From an uncultured Acidobacteriota bacterium (GTDB lineage: Bacteria; Acidobacteriota; Terriglobia; Bryobacterales; Bryobacteraceae), in NCBI GenBank assembly GCA_937952345.1, contig CALFYN010000622.1, forward strand, positions 1 through 15,946: DNA of 15,946 nt. Reading direction: 5' to 3'. Each line of letters starts with the position of its first letter. Positions within the stretch are counted from its first letter, which is position 1. Positions 7,034 to 14,267 of the stretch are shown in pieces. The notes under the pieces were generated by a model, which had not been told where the DNA came from, made no database searches, and saw only the letters and a list, made by a program, of their open reading frames with translations. The position numbers and the translations under genes are program-made.

Positions 7034-8740
7034 CTACTGCCAGGAGAACTCGATCAACGTCGTCACCCGGTCCTTGATCGTGATCTCCTGCTCCTGCTTG
7101 GCGAAGCCCTGCCGCAGTACCTCCAGCTTGTGCCGCCCCGCAGCCAGCGTGATCGATGTTGGTGTCTTCTCCGCTCGCTCCGCCCCGTCAATCACCACCG
7201 TCGCACCCGGTGGCGTCGTCACCACTCGCAGCGTCCCCAGCGCTCGATCGAGCGACATCGCCACCGATGTCTCCTCCGGCACCAGCAGTATCCGGCTCTG
7301 GCTTCGATACCCGTCCAGCATCGTCACCAGCGTGTGCCGCCCCGCCGCAAGTGTCATGGTGCACGGCGTCGTGCACATCAGCTTCGGCTGCCGGTCGAAC
7401 ATCACCTTCGCCCCCGGAGGATTCGTCACCACGCGAACCTCGGCCTCCTTGGCTGGAGGCGGCGTTGGGGTCGGCGTGGGCCTCGCCCGCTCCACGCGCT
7501 CCCGCTTCGGTGGCGGAGGTACAGGTGTCGGAACCGGTGTCGGCACCGGCGTAGGCACAGGTGTCGGCTCCACCGGCTGCGGAGGCGGCGTCGGCCCCAT
7601 CGCCGAAGGACGCGTATCCTCCGCCTTCTTGGTGGCCTCCTCCAGCGCCGCCGCGGCGATCGCTGCCTTGCGCTTGGCCTCCGGTTCCCGCACCCACTTC
7701 TCCAGCATCAGCCGGCTCAAGCCCCAGATCCCGAACACCAGCACCAGCCCTACCAGCACGATCGGCCACCAGTTGCGCTCTCGCCGTGGCTCCGGCTCGT
7801 CCACCTCCACCTCCGCGGGTGTCCGCTTCGGAAGCGCCGCCGGACCCACCGCGGCCGCCGCGGGCTCCGCCACCGTCTCCTCGCTGCTGAAGCGCCCCGC
7901 CGCCATCGGCTTCCAGTTCGGCTTCGCCTCGCAGGCCCCGCGCAGCGCCTTCACGAATAACTGGCAGCTCCCGTAGCGCTCGGCCGGATCCTTGGACAGC
8001 GCCTTCCGCATCACCACGTCTACACCCGCGCCCAGCGATGCGTTCAGCCGCTGCAGCGGCGCAGGCTCCTCGTTCACGATCTTGAACATCAGCCCCGGCA
8101 GCGTCTCCCCTGAAAACGGCCGGTCCCCCGCCAGCAGTTGATAGGCGATCACCGCCAGTGAGAACTGGTCCGACCGCCCGCTGATCTTCAGGTCCGAGAT
8201 TTGCTCCGGCGACATGTAGCTCGGCGTCCCCAGCAGCACGCCCGTGTTCGTCGCCTGCTGCGAGGTGAACTTGGCCACCCCGAAGTCCGTGATCTTCACC
8301 GCCCCGCTCGAGGCGATCATGATGTTCGCGGGCTTGATGTCCCGGTGCACGATCCCCTTCGAGTGCGCATAGTCGAGCGCCGCCGCCGTCTCCTCCAGCA
8401 CATGCAGCACCAGCTTGCCGTCCACCGGCTCGGCGCCGTGCATCAGCTTCTCCAGCGTCGGCCCGTCCACGTACTCCATGAACACGTAGCAGACGTTGTT
8501 CTCTTCGTAGATGTCGTAGATGGTCACGATGCCCGGGTGCGACAGGATGCCCGCCGAACGCGCTTCCCGGAACAGCCGGTCCCGCAGGAACTTGCGCTCT
8601 TCATCGCTTGGCGCATCGCTCAGCCGGATCGTCTTGATCGCCACCGTGCGCCCGATCGCCGGGTCTTCGGCCAGATACACGACGCCCATCGCGCCGCGAC
8701 CGATCTCCTTGACCACCTTGTAACGCCCGATCTGCTGCAT
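7034..8740 (-). CDS. Membrane-anchored Ser/Thr protein kinase with two PEGA domains
   Basis: A 568-aa protein. Residues 6 to about 265 are a Hanks-type (PknB-like) kinase. The glycine loop is GRGAMGVVY (14-22), the ATP-binding Lys is K36 in VAIK, the alpha-C Glu is E59, the catalytic loop is HRDIKPAN (132-139), DFG is 152-154, and GTPSYMSPEQ (171-180) is the activation/P+1 segment. All key residues are present, so it should be active. A single membrane span follows at about 324-346 (WWPIVLVGLVLVFGIWGLSRL). Beyond it lie an Ala/Glu/Lys helix, a Pro-Thr-Val linker (389-430), and two PEGA domains (about 434-500 and 501-568), each with V-V-T-x-P-P-G-A and L-A-A-G-R-H. The start at MQQIGRYKVV is chosen because it directly precedes the kinase fold; the frame stays open far upstream, antisense to ftsY. 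Targets are unknown. The C-terminal half should lie in the periplasm and sense or bind envelope components. Confidence 0.93.
   Translation of the reverse strand: MQQIGRYKVVKEIGRGAMGVVYLAEDPAIGRTVAIKTIRLSDAPSDEERKFLRDRLFREARSAGILSHPGIVTIYDIYEENNVCYVFMEYVDGPTLEKLMHGAEPVDGKLVLHVLEETAAALDYAHSKGIVHRDIKPANIMIASSGAVKITDFGVAKFTSQQATNTGVLLGTPSYMSPEQISDLKISGRSDQFSLAVIAYQLLAGDRPFSGETLPGLMFKIVNEEPAPLQRLNASLGAGVDVVMRKALSKDPAERYGSCQLFVKALRGACEAKPNWKPMAAGRFSSEETVAEPAAAAVGPAALPKRTPAEVEVDEPEPRRERNWWPIVLVGLVLVFGIWGLSRLMLEKWVREPEAKRKAAIAAAALEEATKKAEDTRPSAMGPTPPPQPVEPTPVPTPVPTPVPTPVPPPPKRERVERARPTPTPTPPPAKEAEVRVVTNPPGAKVMFDRQPKLMCTTPCTMTLAAGRHTLVTMLDGYRSQSRILLVPEETSVAMSLDRALGTLRVVTTPPGATVVIDGAERAEKTPTSITLAAGRHKLEVLRQGFAKQEQEITIKDRVTTLIEFSWQ
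7521..7568. repeat. Four 12-bp tandem repeats in the kinase linker
   Basis: Four imperfect copies of a 12-bp unit (ACAGGTGTCGGA, ACCGGTGTCGGC, ACCGGCGTAGGC, ACAGGTGTCGGC) encode a Pro-Thr-Pro-Val repeat on the minus strand, in the spacer between membrane span and PEGA domains. The unit is in frame, so copy-number change would only alter the length of the periplasmic spacer. Confidence 0.75.
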
Positions 8741-8756
8741 CTCGTATGGCGTTTCA

Positions 8757-8788
8757 ATTGTACCAGCGGCCCCAATCGAAGCTACAAT
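8757..8788. promoter_or_regulatory. Putative back-to-back promoters of the kinase and ftsY
   Basis: The 69-bp divergent gap holds TACAAT on the + strand (8783-8788) and its mirror on the minus strand (ATTGTA at 8757-8762 read forward). Each is a 5/6 match to a -10 box for one gene. The opposite copy supplies a poor -35 (TTGTAC or TTGTAG) 19 bp upstream of each. Leaders would be only about 10-15 nt, and neither gene has a clear Shine-Dalgarno. Confidence 0.35.
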
Positions 8789-8809
8789 CAAAGTTCGCCC
8801 CAAACCACC

Positions 8810-9766
8810 ATGTTTAAATCCCTTTTTGGTTCCTCTCCTGGTGAGGAGCCGAATCTCCTCGAGAGACTGAAGCAAGGCATCGAAAAGACCCGTGCCGGGT
8901 TCGTGTCCATGATCGACGACACCATCCACGGCAAGAAGGAGATCGATGCCGACCTGCTCGAAGAGCTGGAGTACTCGCTCATCACCGCCGACATCGGCGT
9001 GCGCACCGCCACCGAGATCCTCGATGGCATCCGCCAGCAGGTGGACCGCAAGCTGCTCAACGACGCGGGCGAACTGAAGGGCCTTATCCGTCAGCGCATC
9101 CTCGAAGTCCTCGAAGGCGCCGAACGCCCCATCCCCACGGTCTCGACACCGCCCGCCGTCCTCATGGTCGTAGGAGTCAACGGAGCCGGCAAGACCACCA
9201 CCATCGGCAAGCTCACCCATCGCTTCAAGGCCGAAGGCCGCAGCGTGCTGCTCTGCGCCGCCGACACCTTCCGCGCCGCCGCCATCGAGCAACTCGAAGT
9301 GTGGGGCCAGCGCACGTCCACCGAGGTCATCCGCCAGCAGCAGGGCTCCGACCCTAGCGCCGTGCTCTTCGATGCCCTCAGCGCCGCCAAGGCCCGCAAG
9401 ACTGACTACGTCATCGTCGATACCGCCGGCCGCCTCCACAACAAGGCCAACCTCATGGCCGAACTCGAGAAGATGAGCCGCACCGCCAAACGCGTCATCC
9501 CCGATGCCCCGCACGAAGTGCTGCTCGTCCTCGATGCCACCACGGGACAGAACGGCCTCGAACAGGCCCGCAACTTCACCCAGACCAGCGGCGTCACCGG
9601 CATCGTGCTCACCAAGCTCGATGGCACAGCCAAGGGTGGAGTCGTCGTCGCCATCGTCCGTGAGCTCAACCTGCCCATCCGCTACATTGGAGTGGGCGAG
9701 AAGATCGACGACCTGCTGCCCTTTGACCCTGAAGCGTTCGTTGAATCCCTGTTCGCCACCAAGTAA
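8810..9766 (+). CDS. ftsY: Signal recognition particle receptor FtsY
   Basis: A 318-aa SRP receptor GTPase that docks ribosome-SRP complexes at the inner membrane for cotranslational insertion. The N domain spans about residues 15-100 (LLERLKQGIEKTRAGFVSMI, DADLLEELEYSLITADIGV). The G domain has all motifs: GVNGAGKTTTIGKL (P-loop, 122 on), ADTFRAAAIEQL (insert box), DTAGR at 204-208, TKLDGTAKGG at 268-277, and GVGEKIDDLLPFDPEAFVESLF at the end. The acidic A domain of E. coli FtsY is missing, as in many bacteria, so length is normal for the short form. ATG at 8810 is chosen because the N domain begins there; the open frame from 8201 is antisense to the kinase. ribD follows 5 nt after the stop. 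Confidence 0.97.
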   Translation: MFKSLFGSSPGEEPNLLERLKQGIEKTRAGFVSMIDDTIHGKKEIDADLLEELEYSLITADIGVRTATEILDGIRQQVDRKLLNDAGELKGLIRQRILEVLEGAERPIPTVSTPPAVLMVVGVNGAGKTTTIGKLTHRFKAEGRSVLLCAADTFRAAAIEQLEVWGQRTSTEVIRQQQGSDPSAVLFDALSAAKARKTDYVIVDTAGRLHNKANLMAELEKMSRTAKRVIPDAPHEVLLVLDATTGQNGLEQARNFTQTSGVTGIVLTKLDGTAKGGVVVAIVRELNLPIRYIGVGEKIDDLLPFDPEAFVESLFATK

Positions 9767-9771
9767 TCAAC

Positions 9772-10866
9772 ATGCCGGATTTCCTCGCCAGAGCATTGGA
9801 CCTCGCGCGGCTGGGCGTCGGACAGACCAGCCCCAACCCCACTGTCGGAGCCGTCGTCGAACGCGACGGCGTCATACTCGGAGAAGGCTTCCACGTCTAC
9901 GCCAACAAGAAGCATGCCGAGATCGTGGCCCTCGAACAGGCCGGCGAACAGGCCCGTGGAGCCACGCTCTACGTCACCCTCGAGCCTTGCTCCCACCAGG
10001 GGCGCACCGGCCCCTGCGCCGATGCCGTCATCGCCGCGGGCATCGCCAAAGTGGTCGCGCCCATCGAAGACCCGAACCCCGCGGTCTCCGGCGCAGGCTT
10101 CCGCAAGCTCCGTGAAGCGGGCATCGAAGTGGTCATCGATGAGCACCACGCCGCCGAAACCCTCAAACTCAACGAGGCCTTCATCCACTTCATGAAGACC
10201 GGGCTGCCCTTCGTCACACTGAAGTCCGCCGTGACGCTCGATGGCAAGATCGCCGCACCCTACGACAACGACGGCTGGATCACCAGCCTCACCGCGCGCA
10301 CCCACGTGCAGACGCTGCGCCATGCCTCGGATTCGATCCTCACCGGCATCGGCACGGCCCTCGCCGACGATTGCCTGCTTACCGATCGCACGGGCCTGCC
10401 GCGCAGCCGTCCGCTGTTGCGCATCGTGCTCGACTCGCAGCTCCGCCTGCCCGTGACCTCGAAGATCGTCACCTCCTGCGAGAAGGACGTGCTGGTCGTC
10501 ACCACCTCAGCAGCCAGCGCGGAACGCCGCGAAGCGCTCGAAGCTGCCGGAGTCGAGGTCGTCACCTTGGACGGCGCCGGAGGCCGCACCAACATGACCG
10601 ACCTTGTGGCATGGCTCGGCCAGCGCGGCTATCAGTCGCTGATGATCGAAGCGGGTAGCATGGTCAACTGGGCGGCGCTCGAATCGGGCGTCGTCGACCG
10701 CCTCTTCCTCTACTACGCCCCGAAGATCCTGGGAGGCCTGAAGTCACTGCCTGTCGCCGGAGGCCCCGGCCGCCAGCGCCGTAGCGACGCCATCCTCTTC
10801 CACAACGTGACCCTGCACAAGATCCCACCCGACGAGTTCGCCGTGGAATCATACCTCGTGAAGTAG
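9772..10866 (+). CDS. ribD: Bifunctional riboflavin biosynthesis protein RibD
   Basis: A 364-aa enzyme carrying out the deamination and side-chain reduction steps of riboflavin synthesis, from the GTP-derived pyrimidine to 5-amino-6-ribitylamino-uracil phosphate. The N-terminal deaminase domain (1 to about 145) has the zinc site: H48-A-E50 in NKKHAEIVAL, and C73 and C82 in LEPCSHQGRTGPCADAV; SPNPTVGAVV is also typical. The NADPH-dependent reductase domain (about 146-364) has TLKSAVTLDGKIA, WITS (about 169-172), SDSILTGIGTALADDCLLT and MIEAGSMVNWAAL. Length matches the family. It starts 5 nt after ftsY and ends 6 nt before ribE, so it is expressed from the ftsY promoter; no FMN-riboswitch-sized leader is present. 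Confidence 0.96.
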   Translation: MPDFLARALDLARLGVGQTSPNPTVGAVVERDGVILGEGFHVYANKKHAEIVALEQAGEQARGATLYVTLEPCSHQGRTGPCADAVIAAGIAKVVAPIEDPNPAVSGAGFRKLREAGIEVVIDEHHAAETLKLNEAFIHFMKTGLPFVTLKSAVTLDGKIAAPYDNDGWITSLTARTHVQTLRHASDSILTGIGTALADDCLLTDRTGLPRSRPLLRIVLDSQLRLPVTSKIVTSCEKDVLVVTTSAASAERREALEAAGVEVVTLDGAGGRTNMTDLVAWLGQRGYQSLMIEAGSMVNWAALESGVVDRLFLYYAPKILGGLKSLPVAGGPGRQRRSDAILFHNVTLHKIPPDEFAVESYLVK

Positions 10867-10872
10867 CACCCC

Positions 10873-11514
10873 ATGTTTACAGGAATCATCGAAGAACTCG
10901 GCACGGTGCAGGCCATCGTGCCGCAGGCCGCCGGCTCACGCCTCATCGTCGGATGCCGCACCGTGCTTGAAGACGCCACCGAAGGCTGCAGCATCGCAAC
11001 CAACGGCGTGTGCCTCACGGCCATCGACCTGCGCCCCGGCAGCTTCTCGGCCGACCTTGCCCCGGAGACCCTCAAGCGCAGCAACCTCGGCGATCTGCGT
11101 GTGGGCTCGCCCGTCAACCTCGAACGCTCACTCGCCGCGGGCGGACGCTTGAGCGGCCACATCGTGCAGGGCCACGTCGATGCGACCGGCGAGTTCCTCT
11201 CGCTCGAAGCCCTCGGCGGCGACAACTGGTGGCTGCAGATCCGCGTTCCGCCCGATGTCGAGAAGCTCCTCGTCTACAAGGGCAGCGTGGCCATCGACGG
11301 CATCAGCCTCACCGTGGCTTCCATCGAAGGCGACGTGCTCTCTGTGACCATCGTCCCCCATACCTTCCGCAACACGACGCTCGGCTCGCGCCGCCCCGGC
11401 GAGCGCGTCAACCTCGAATGCGACATCCTCGCCAAGTATGTCGACAAGCTGCTCCAGCGCATCGAGCGCCCGTCCACACTGACCCTCGACAAGCTCAAGA
11501 ACATGGGCTATTGA
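10873..11514 (+). CDS. ribE: Riboflavin synthase, alpha chain
   Basis: A 213-aa enzyme that dismutates two 6,7-dimethyl-8-ribityllumazine molecules to riboflavin. It has the two homologous lumazine-binding barrels: repeat one (1 to about 95) with the invariant MFTGIIEELGTV start and GCSIATNGVCLTAIDL; repeat two (about 96-195) with LSGHIVQGHVDATGEF, GSVAIDGISLTVASIEGD and PHTFRNTTLG. The tail NLECDILAKYVDKLLQRI is the trimerisation helix. Length is normal (about 200-215). It is the last gene of ftsY-ribD-ribE, and its stop codon lies at the foot of a perfect hairpin. Genes for lumazine synthase and the GTP cyclohydrolase II / DHBP synthase steps are not in this window. Confidence 0.97.
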   Translation: MFTGIIEELGTVQAIVPQAAGSRLIVGCRTVLEDATEGCSIATNGVCLTAIDLRPGSFSADLAPETLKRSNLGDLRVGSPVNLERSLAAGGRLSGHIVQGHVDATGEFLSLEALGGDNWWLQIRVPPDVEKLLVYKGSVAIDGISLTVASIEGDVLSVTIVPHTFRNTTLGSRRPGERVNLECDILAKYVDKLLQRIERPSTLTLDKLKNMGY

Positions 11515-11532
11515 GCGCCGCCCTGCGGCGCT
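11514..11532. terminator. Shared hairpin between convergent ribE and the DHH gene
   Basis: AGCGCCGC (11514-11521), loop CCT, GCGGCGCT (11525-11532): a perfect 8-bp GC-rich stem with a 3-nt loop. The left arm begins at the last base of the ribE stop and the right arm covers the end of the opposite gene's stop (TAG, 11531-11533). It fills the entire 16-nt gap. No T-run follows on either strand, so termination would need to be Rho-type or stem-only; it may also protect mRNA ends. Confidence 0.5.
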
Positions 11533-12484
11533 AGGTCTGCAACTCGGCGGTGATCTCGGCGGCCGCTTTGCGGGCCTCTTCCACCTGATTGATCTCGAAG
11601 CTGATCGCGCCCACCTTGGCGTGGCCGCCGCCGCCGTAGCGCTCGCAGATGGTGGCCAGGTTGTGCTTCAGCGGCCGCGGCGCCCACGGGTTCGATCCCA
11701 CCGACACCTTGGTCCGGAACGTCGATACGCTCACCGACACCGTGTACAGTGAGTCCGGGAACAGGTGGTAGGGGATGAACTTGTTATAGCCGTCCAACTC
11801 CTCGCCCACGAGGTCGAAGAAGACCACGCCGTTCTGGCTGACCGACTTGCGCTGGATGATGCCGACCGAGCGCAGATGGCGCTCATGCAGCGGACGGTAC
11901 AGCTCCTGGATCTCCGGCTTGTCGATGATCGCTTGCAGCTTCTCCTGCATCATCCAGCGGATGATCCGCTGCACGATGCCGCTGCCCTTGGCGGCTTCGA
12001 TGACCAGCGTCAGCTTCATTGCCGGCGCACCCAGAGCCACTGCCTCTTCGGCGCTTGAGTATTGCGCCCCGTCGATGATCTCGGCCCACTTCACCAGGTC
12101 ATCCAGATCATCGGCATGATAGCCCCACTTGTCGCGAGCCACCGTGGCGATGAAGTTGGTGCACGACCGGAAGCTCGGGTCATAGAGCTTCTTGTCAGAC
12201 TTGGTGCGCTGATAGTGGTCGGCGTCTTCCTGGCTGAGGAAGGCGCTCTGATGATGGTCGAACCACCACGTCAGGTTCGGATGCGGCGAGTACTTGAAGT
12301 CAACGATGGCGTTCTCATCGCCGTCGAAGAGACTGTCTTCGAAGAGCTGCGACGCCTTGTGCGCCATGCCGGTATAGCTGAACTCAGCATCGGGTACGAA
12401 GCGGTCCCGATAGAACCGGCTGAAGAACGCGGCCGAGGCGGCGCCGTCGAAACAGTGGTCGTGATAGAGGACCCTTACGCGCAT
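11531..12484 (-). CDS. DHH/DHHA1-family phosphoesterase
   Basis: A 317-aa cytoplasmic protein of the DHH superfamily (RecJ, NrnA and relatives), metal-dependent enzymes that cut phosphodiester or phosphoanhydride bonds in oligonucleotides, cyclic dinucleotides or polyphosphate. Motif I is YHDHCFDGAASA (7-18), a D at 62 (IVDFKY) may be motif II, the name-giving D76-H77-H78 lies in WWFDHHQSAF, and D139 (EIIDGAQY) may be motif III. The C-terminal DHHA1 part has ERYGGGGHAKVGAI (281-294), the substrate-binding glycine motif. The form resembles stand-alone DHH phosphohydrolases more than full RecJ, which is much longer. The substrate cannot be told. GGGAG lies just 2 nt before ATG, a short spacing. 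The gene follows the gamma-glutamyltranspeptidase gene on the same strand with a 72-nt gap, in which no clear promoter or terminator was seen. Confidence 0.87.
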   Translation of the reverse strand: MRVRVLYHDHCFDGAASAAFFSRFYRDRFVPDAEFSYTGMAHKASQLFEDSLFDGDENAIVDFKYSPHPNLTWWFDHHQSAFLSQEDADHYQRTKSDKKLYDPSFRSCTNFIATVARDKWGYHADDLDDLVKWAEIIDGAQYSSAEEAVALGAPAMKLTLVIEAAKGSGIVQRIIRWMMQEKLQAIIDKPEIQELYRPLHERHLRSVGIIQRKSVSQNGVVFFDLVGEELDGYNKFIPYHLFPDSLYTVSVSVSTFRTKVSVGSNPWAPRPLKHNLATICERYGGGGHAKVGAISFEINQVEEARKAAAEITAELQT

Positions 12485-12556
12485 AGCTCCCTGATTACTG
12501 CGGAAAACCCATTAGCTTGCCTCAAACGGGGAGCAAAATGCAAGTCGGGGTGAGAA

Positions 12557-14200
12557 TCAGCGCAGTGGCTCGGGGATAGCTGAGCCATCGGCACGCGAGT
12601 CGGAGGCGCCCATGGTGACCTTGTTCCTGGCATCGAAGAGCACCGCGTTGCCGCGTCCCATGCGCGTGGAATGCTCGCCGCGCACGTCCAGCAGGTGTCC
12701 CTTCGCGGAGAGTCCCTGAATGGCGGCGATGCCCACTCGCGACTCGATAGTCACATTGCAGCCCTTGGCGTTGCCCTTCGTGAAGCGCGGCGCTTCGAGC
12801 GCGGCTTGCAGGTTCAGCCCATGGTCCACGTAGTTGGAGACGAACTGCGCATGGGCCAGCGGCTGGTTGGCGCCGCTCATGATGCCGAAGCCGATGTGGA
12901 TGTCGCCCTTCTCCAGCATGCCGGGGATGATCGTATGGAAGGGCCGCTTGCGCCCTGCCACGACGTTGGGATGCTTGGGATCCATGGTGAAGCCCGCGGC
13001 GCGGTTGTGCAGATGAAAGCCCATCCCATCCACCACGATGCCCGAGCCCCACAGCGAGGACACGCTCTGGATCCAACTGGCGATGTTGCCGTCCTTGTCC
13101 ACCACCGAGAGATACGTCGTGTCGCTGGCGATGGGCTGTCCCGGCTTAGCGTCGCAATTGGCCTGCTTGCCGATGAGCTTGGCGCGCGCCGCGGCATAGG
13201 GCTTCGCCAGCAGCGGATCCACGGGTACGGTGGCATACTTCGGATCGGCCACATAGGCGCCAAGGTCGGAGTAGGCGAGCTTCATGGCCTCGATCTTGGT
13301 GTGGAGCCAGGCGGCGTCCATGGTGGCCGGGCCGGGTTGGAAGCGCTCCATCAGGTTGAGCATGATGAGCGCCGAGATGCCCTGTCCGTTGGGCGGCAGC
13401 TCCGACACACGCCAGCCGCGATAGTCCGTGGAGATGGGTGTCACCCACTCGGATTGGAACTGCGCCAGATCCTCGGCGTTCATCACGCCGCCCTGCTTGC
13501 GGACGGTGTTGAGGATCGACAGCGACAGCTCGCCCTGATAGAACTCGCGCGGGCCGTTGTTGGCGATGAGCTTCAGAGCTTTGGCCAGCCCCGGGTTGCG
13601 GAAGATCTCACCCATGCGCGGAGCGCGGCCCTCGGGTTGGAATACGGCCTTGCTTTCGGGGCGGCCTTTCATGCGCGGCGAGTCCCACGATGCTGAGTCC
13701 ATCTCCTGAATGGGGAAGCCATGCTCGGCATAGTGGATGGCCGCGCTGAACAGGGTCTTCCAGGGCAGCTTGCCGAAGCGCTCATGCATCTTTGCCCAGC
13801 CATCGACGCAGCCCGGCACGGAGACACTGTCGATGCCTTCACCGGGCATCGTCTTGTGGCCCTTCTTGAGCAGGTACTCGCGGGTGAGCCCCTTGGGCGC
13901 CCAGCCGCTGCCGTTGAGCCCATGCAGCTTGCCGGTCTTCGCTTCGCGATAGAGCACGAACAGATCGCCGCCGATGCCGTCCATGCCGGGTTCGACCACG
14001 CCCAGCACGGCGTTGGCTGCGATGGCGGCATCGACGGCGGAGCCGCCCTGGGCCAGAATCTGCGCTCCGGCTTGCGAGGCCAGCACCTGGCTGGTGGCCA
14101 CGATACCACCTTGGCTGATGACCGTGGAACGCCCGTGCGAACGGTCGCGCTGGGCGTACACGATAGAGACGAACAGCAGAGTGACAGCTAGGGTTCTCAT
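12557..14200 (-). CDS. Secreted gamma-glutamyltranspeptidase-family hydrolase
   Basis: A 547-aa N-terminal-nucleophile hydrolase precursor. MRTLAVTLLFVSIVYAQ is a Sec signal peptide, which fixes the start at 14200 although the frame is open further upstream. The large-subunit part begins with GGIVATSQVLASQAGAQILA and has VDAAIAANAVLGVVEPGMDG and GIGGDLFVLY, the glutamyl-binding region. Self-cleavage is expected before T361 in SDTTYLSVVDKDGNIASW, giving the small subunit with the Thr nucleophile. The C-terminal GASDSRADGSAI is conserved in the family. Two deviations from E. coli Ggt: TTH is TTY, and the oxyanion-loop Ser pair after RP is replaced in KRPFHTIIPGM. These fit the YwrD/acylase-like branch, so glutathione hydrolysis is not certain; another gamma-glutamyl or acyl amide is possible. 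It should act in the periplasm. Confidence 0.9.
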   Translation of the reverse strand: MRTLAVTLLFVSIVYAQRDRSHGRSTVISQGGIVATSQVLASQAGAQILAQGGSAVDAAIAANAVLGVVEPGMDGIGGDLFVLYREAKTGKLHGLNGSGWAPKGLTREYLLKKGHKTMPGEGIDSVSVPGCVDGWAKMHERFGKLPWKTLFSAAIHYAEHGFPIQEMDSASWDSPRMKGRPESKAVFQPEGRAPRMGEIFRNPGLAKALKLIANNGPREFYQGELSLSILNTVRKQGGVMNAEDLAQFQSEWVTPISTDYRGWRVSELPPNGQGISALIMLNLMERFQPGPATMDAAWLHTKIEAMKLAYSDLGAYVADPKYATVPVDPLLAKPYAAARAKLIGKQANCDAKPGQPIASDTTYLSVVDKDGNIASWIQSVSSLWGSGIVVDGMGFHLHNRAAGFTMDPKHPNVVAGRKRPFHTIIPGMLEKGDIHIGFGIMSGANQPLAHAQFVSNYVDHGLNLQAALEAPRFTKGNAKGCNVTIESRVGIAAIQGLSAKGHLLDVRGEHSTRMGRGNAVLFDARNKVTMGASDSRADGSAIPEPLR

Positions 14201-14212
14201 GGGAAGAAGACC

Positions 14213-14218
14213 AGTATA
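14213..14218 (-). promoter_or_regulatory. Possible -10 box of the gamma-glutamyltranspeptidase gene
   Basis: On the minus strand TATACT (5/6 match to the -10 consensus) lies 12 nt before the ATG at 14200, in the 67-bp divergent gap. No -35 hexamer is seen at 16-18 bp, so this is weak. Confidence 0.2.
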
Positions 14219-14251
14219 TGCTACGTTGGAATTAGCCGCGTCCGGGACAAT

Positions 14252-14257
14252 AAGGAG
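14252..14257 (+). promoter_or_regulatory. Ribosome binding site deciding a GTG start
   Basis: AAGGAG lies 10 nt before GTG at 14268. It selects this start among many upstream in-frame options (the frame is open from 13974, antisense to the neighbouring gene), and the protein from here begins with a signal peptide. Confidence 0.55.
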
Positions 14258-14267
14258 TTCAGCAGTA

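Noticed and set aside
8201..8809. In-frame extension of ftsY by about 200 residues
   Set aside because: It overlaps the kinase gene in antisense, is Arg/His/Pro-rich and does not resemble the acidic A domain of FtsY; the N domain begins at 8810.
8741..9514. Upstream extension of the kinase frame to an 826-aa protein
   Set aside because: The extra 258 residues are antisense to ftsY. The kinase fold starts with MQQIGRYKVV at 8740, and a divergent promoter region lies just upstream.
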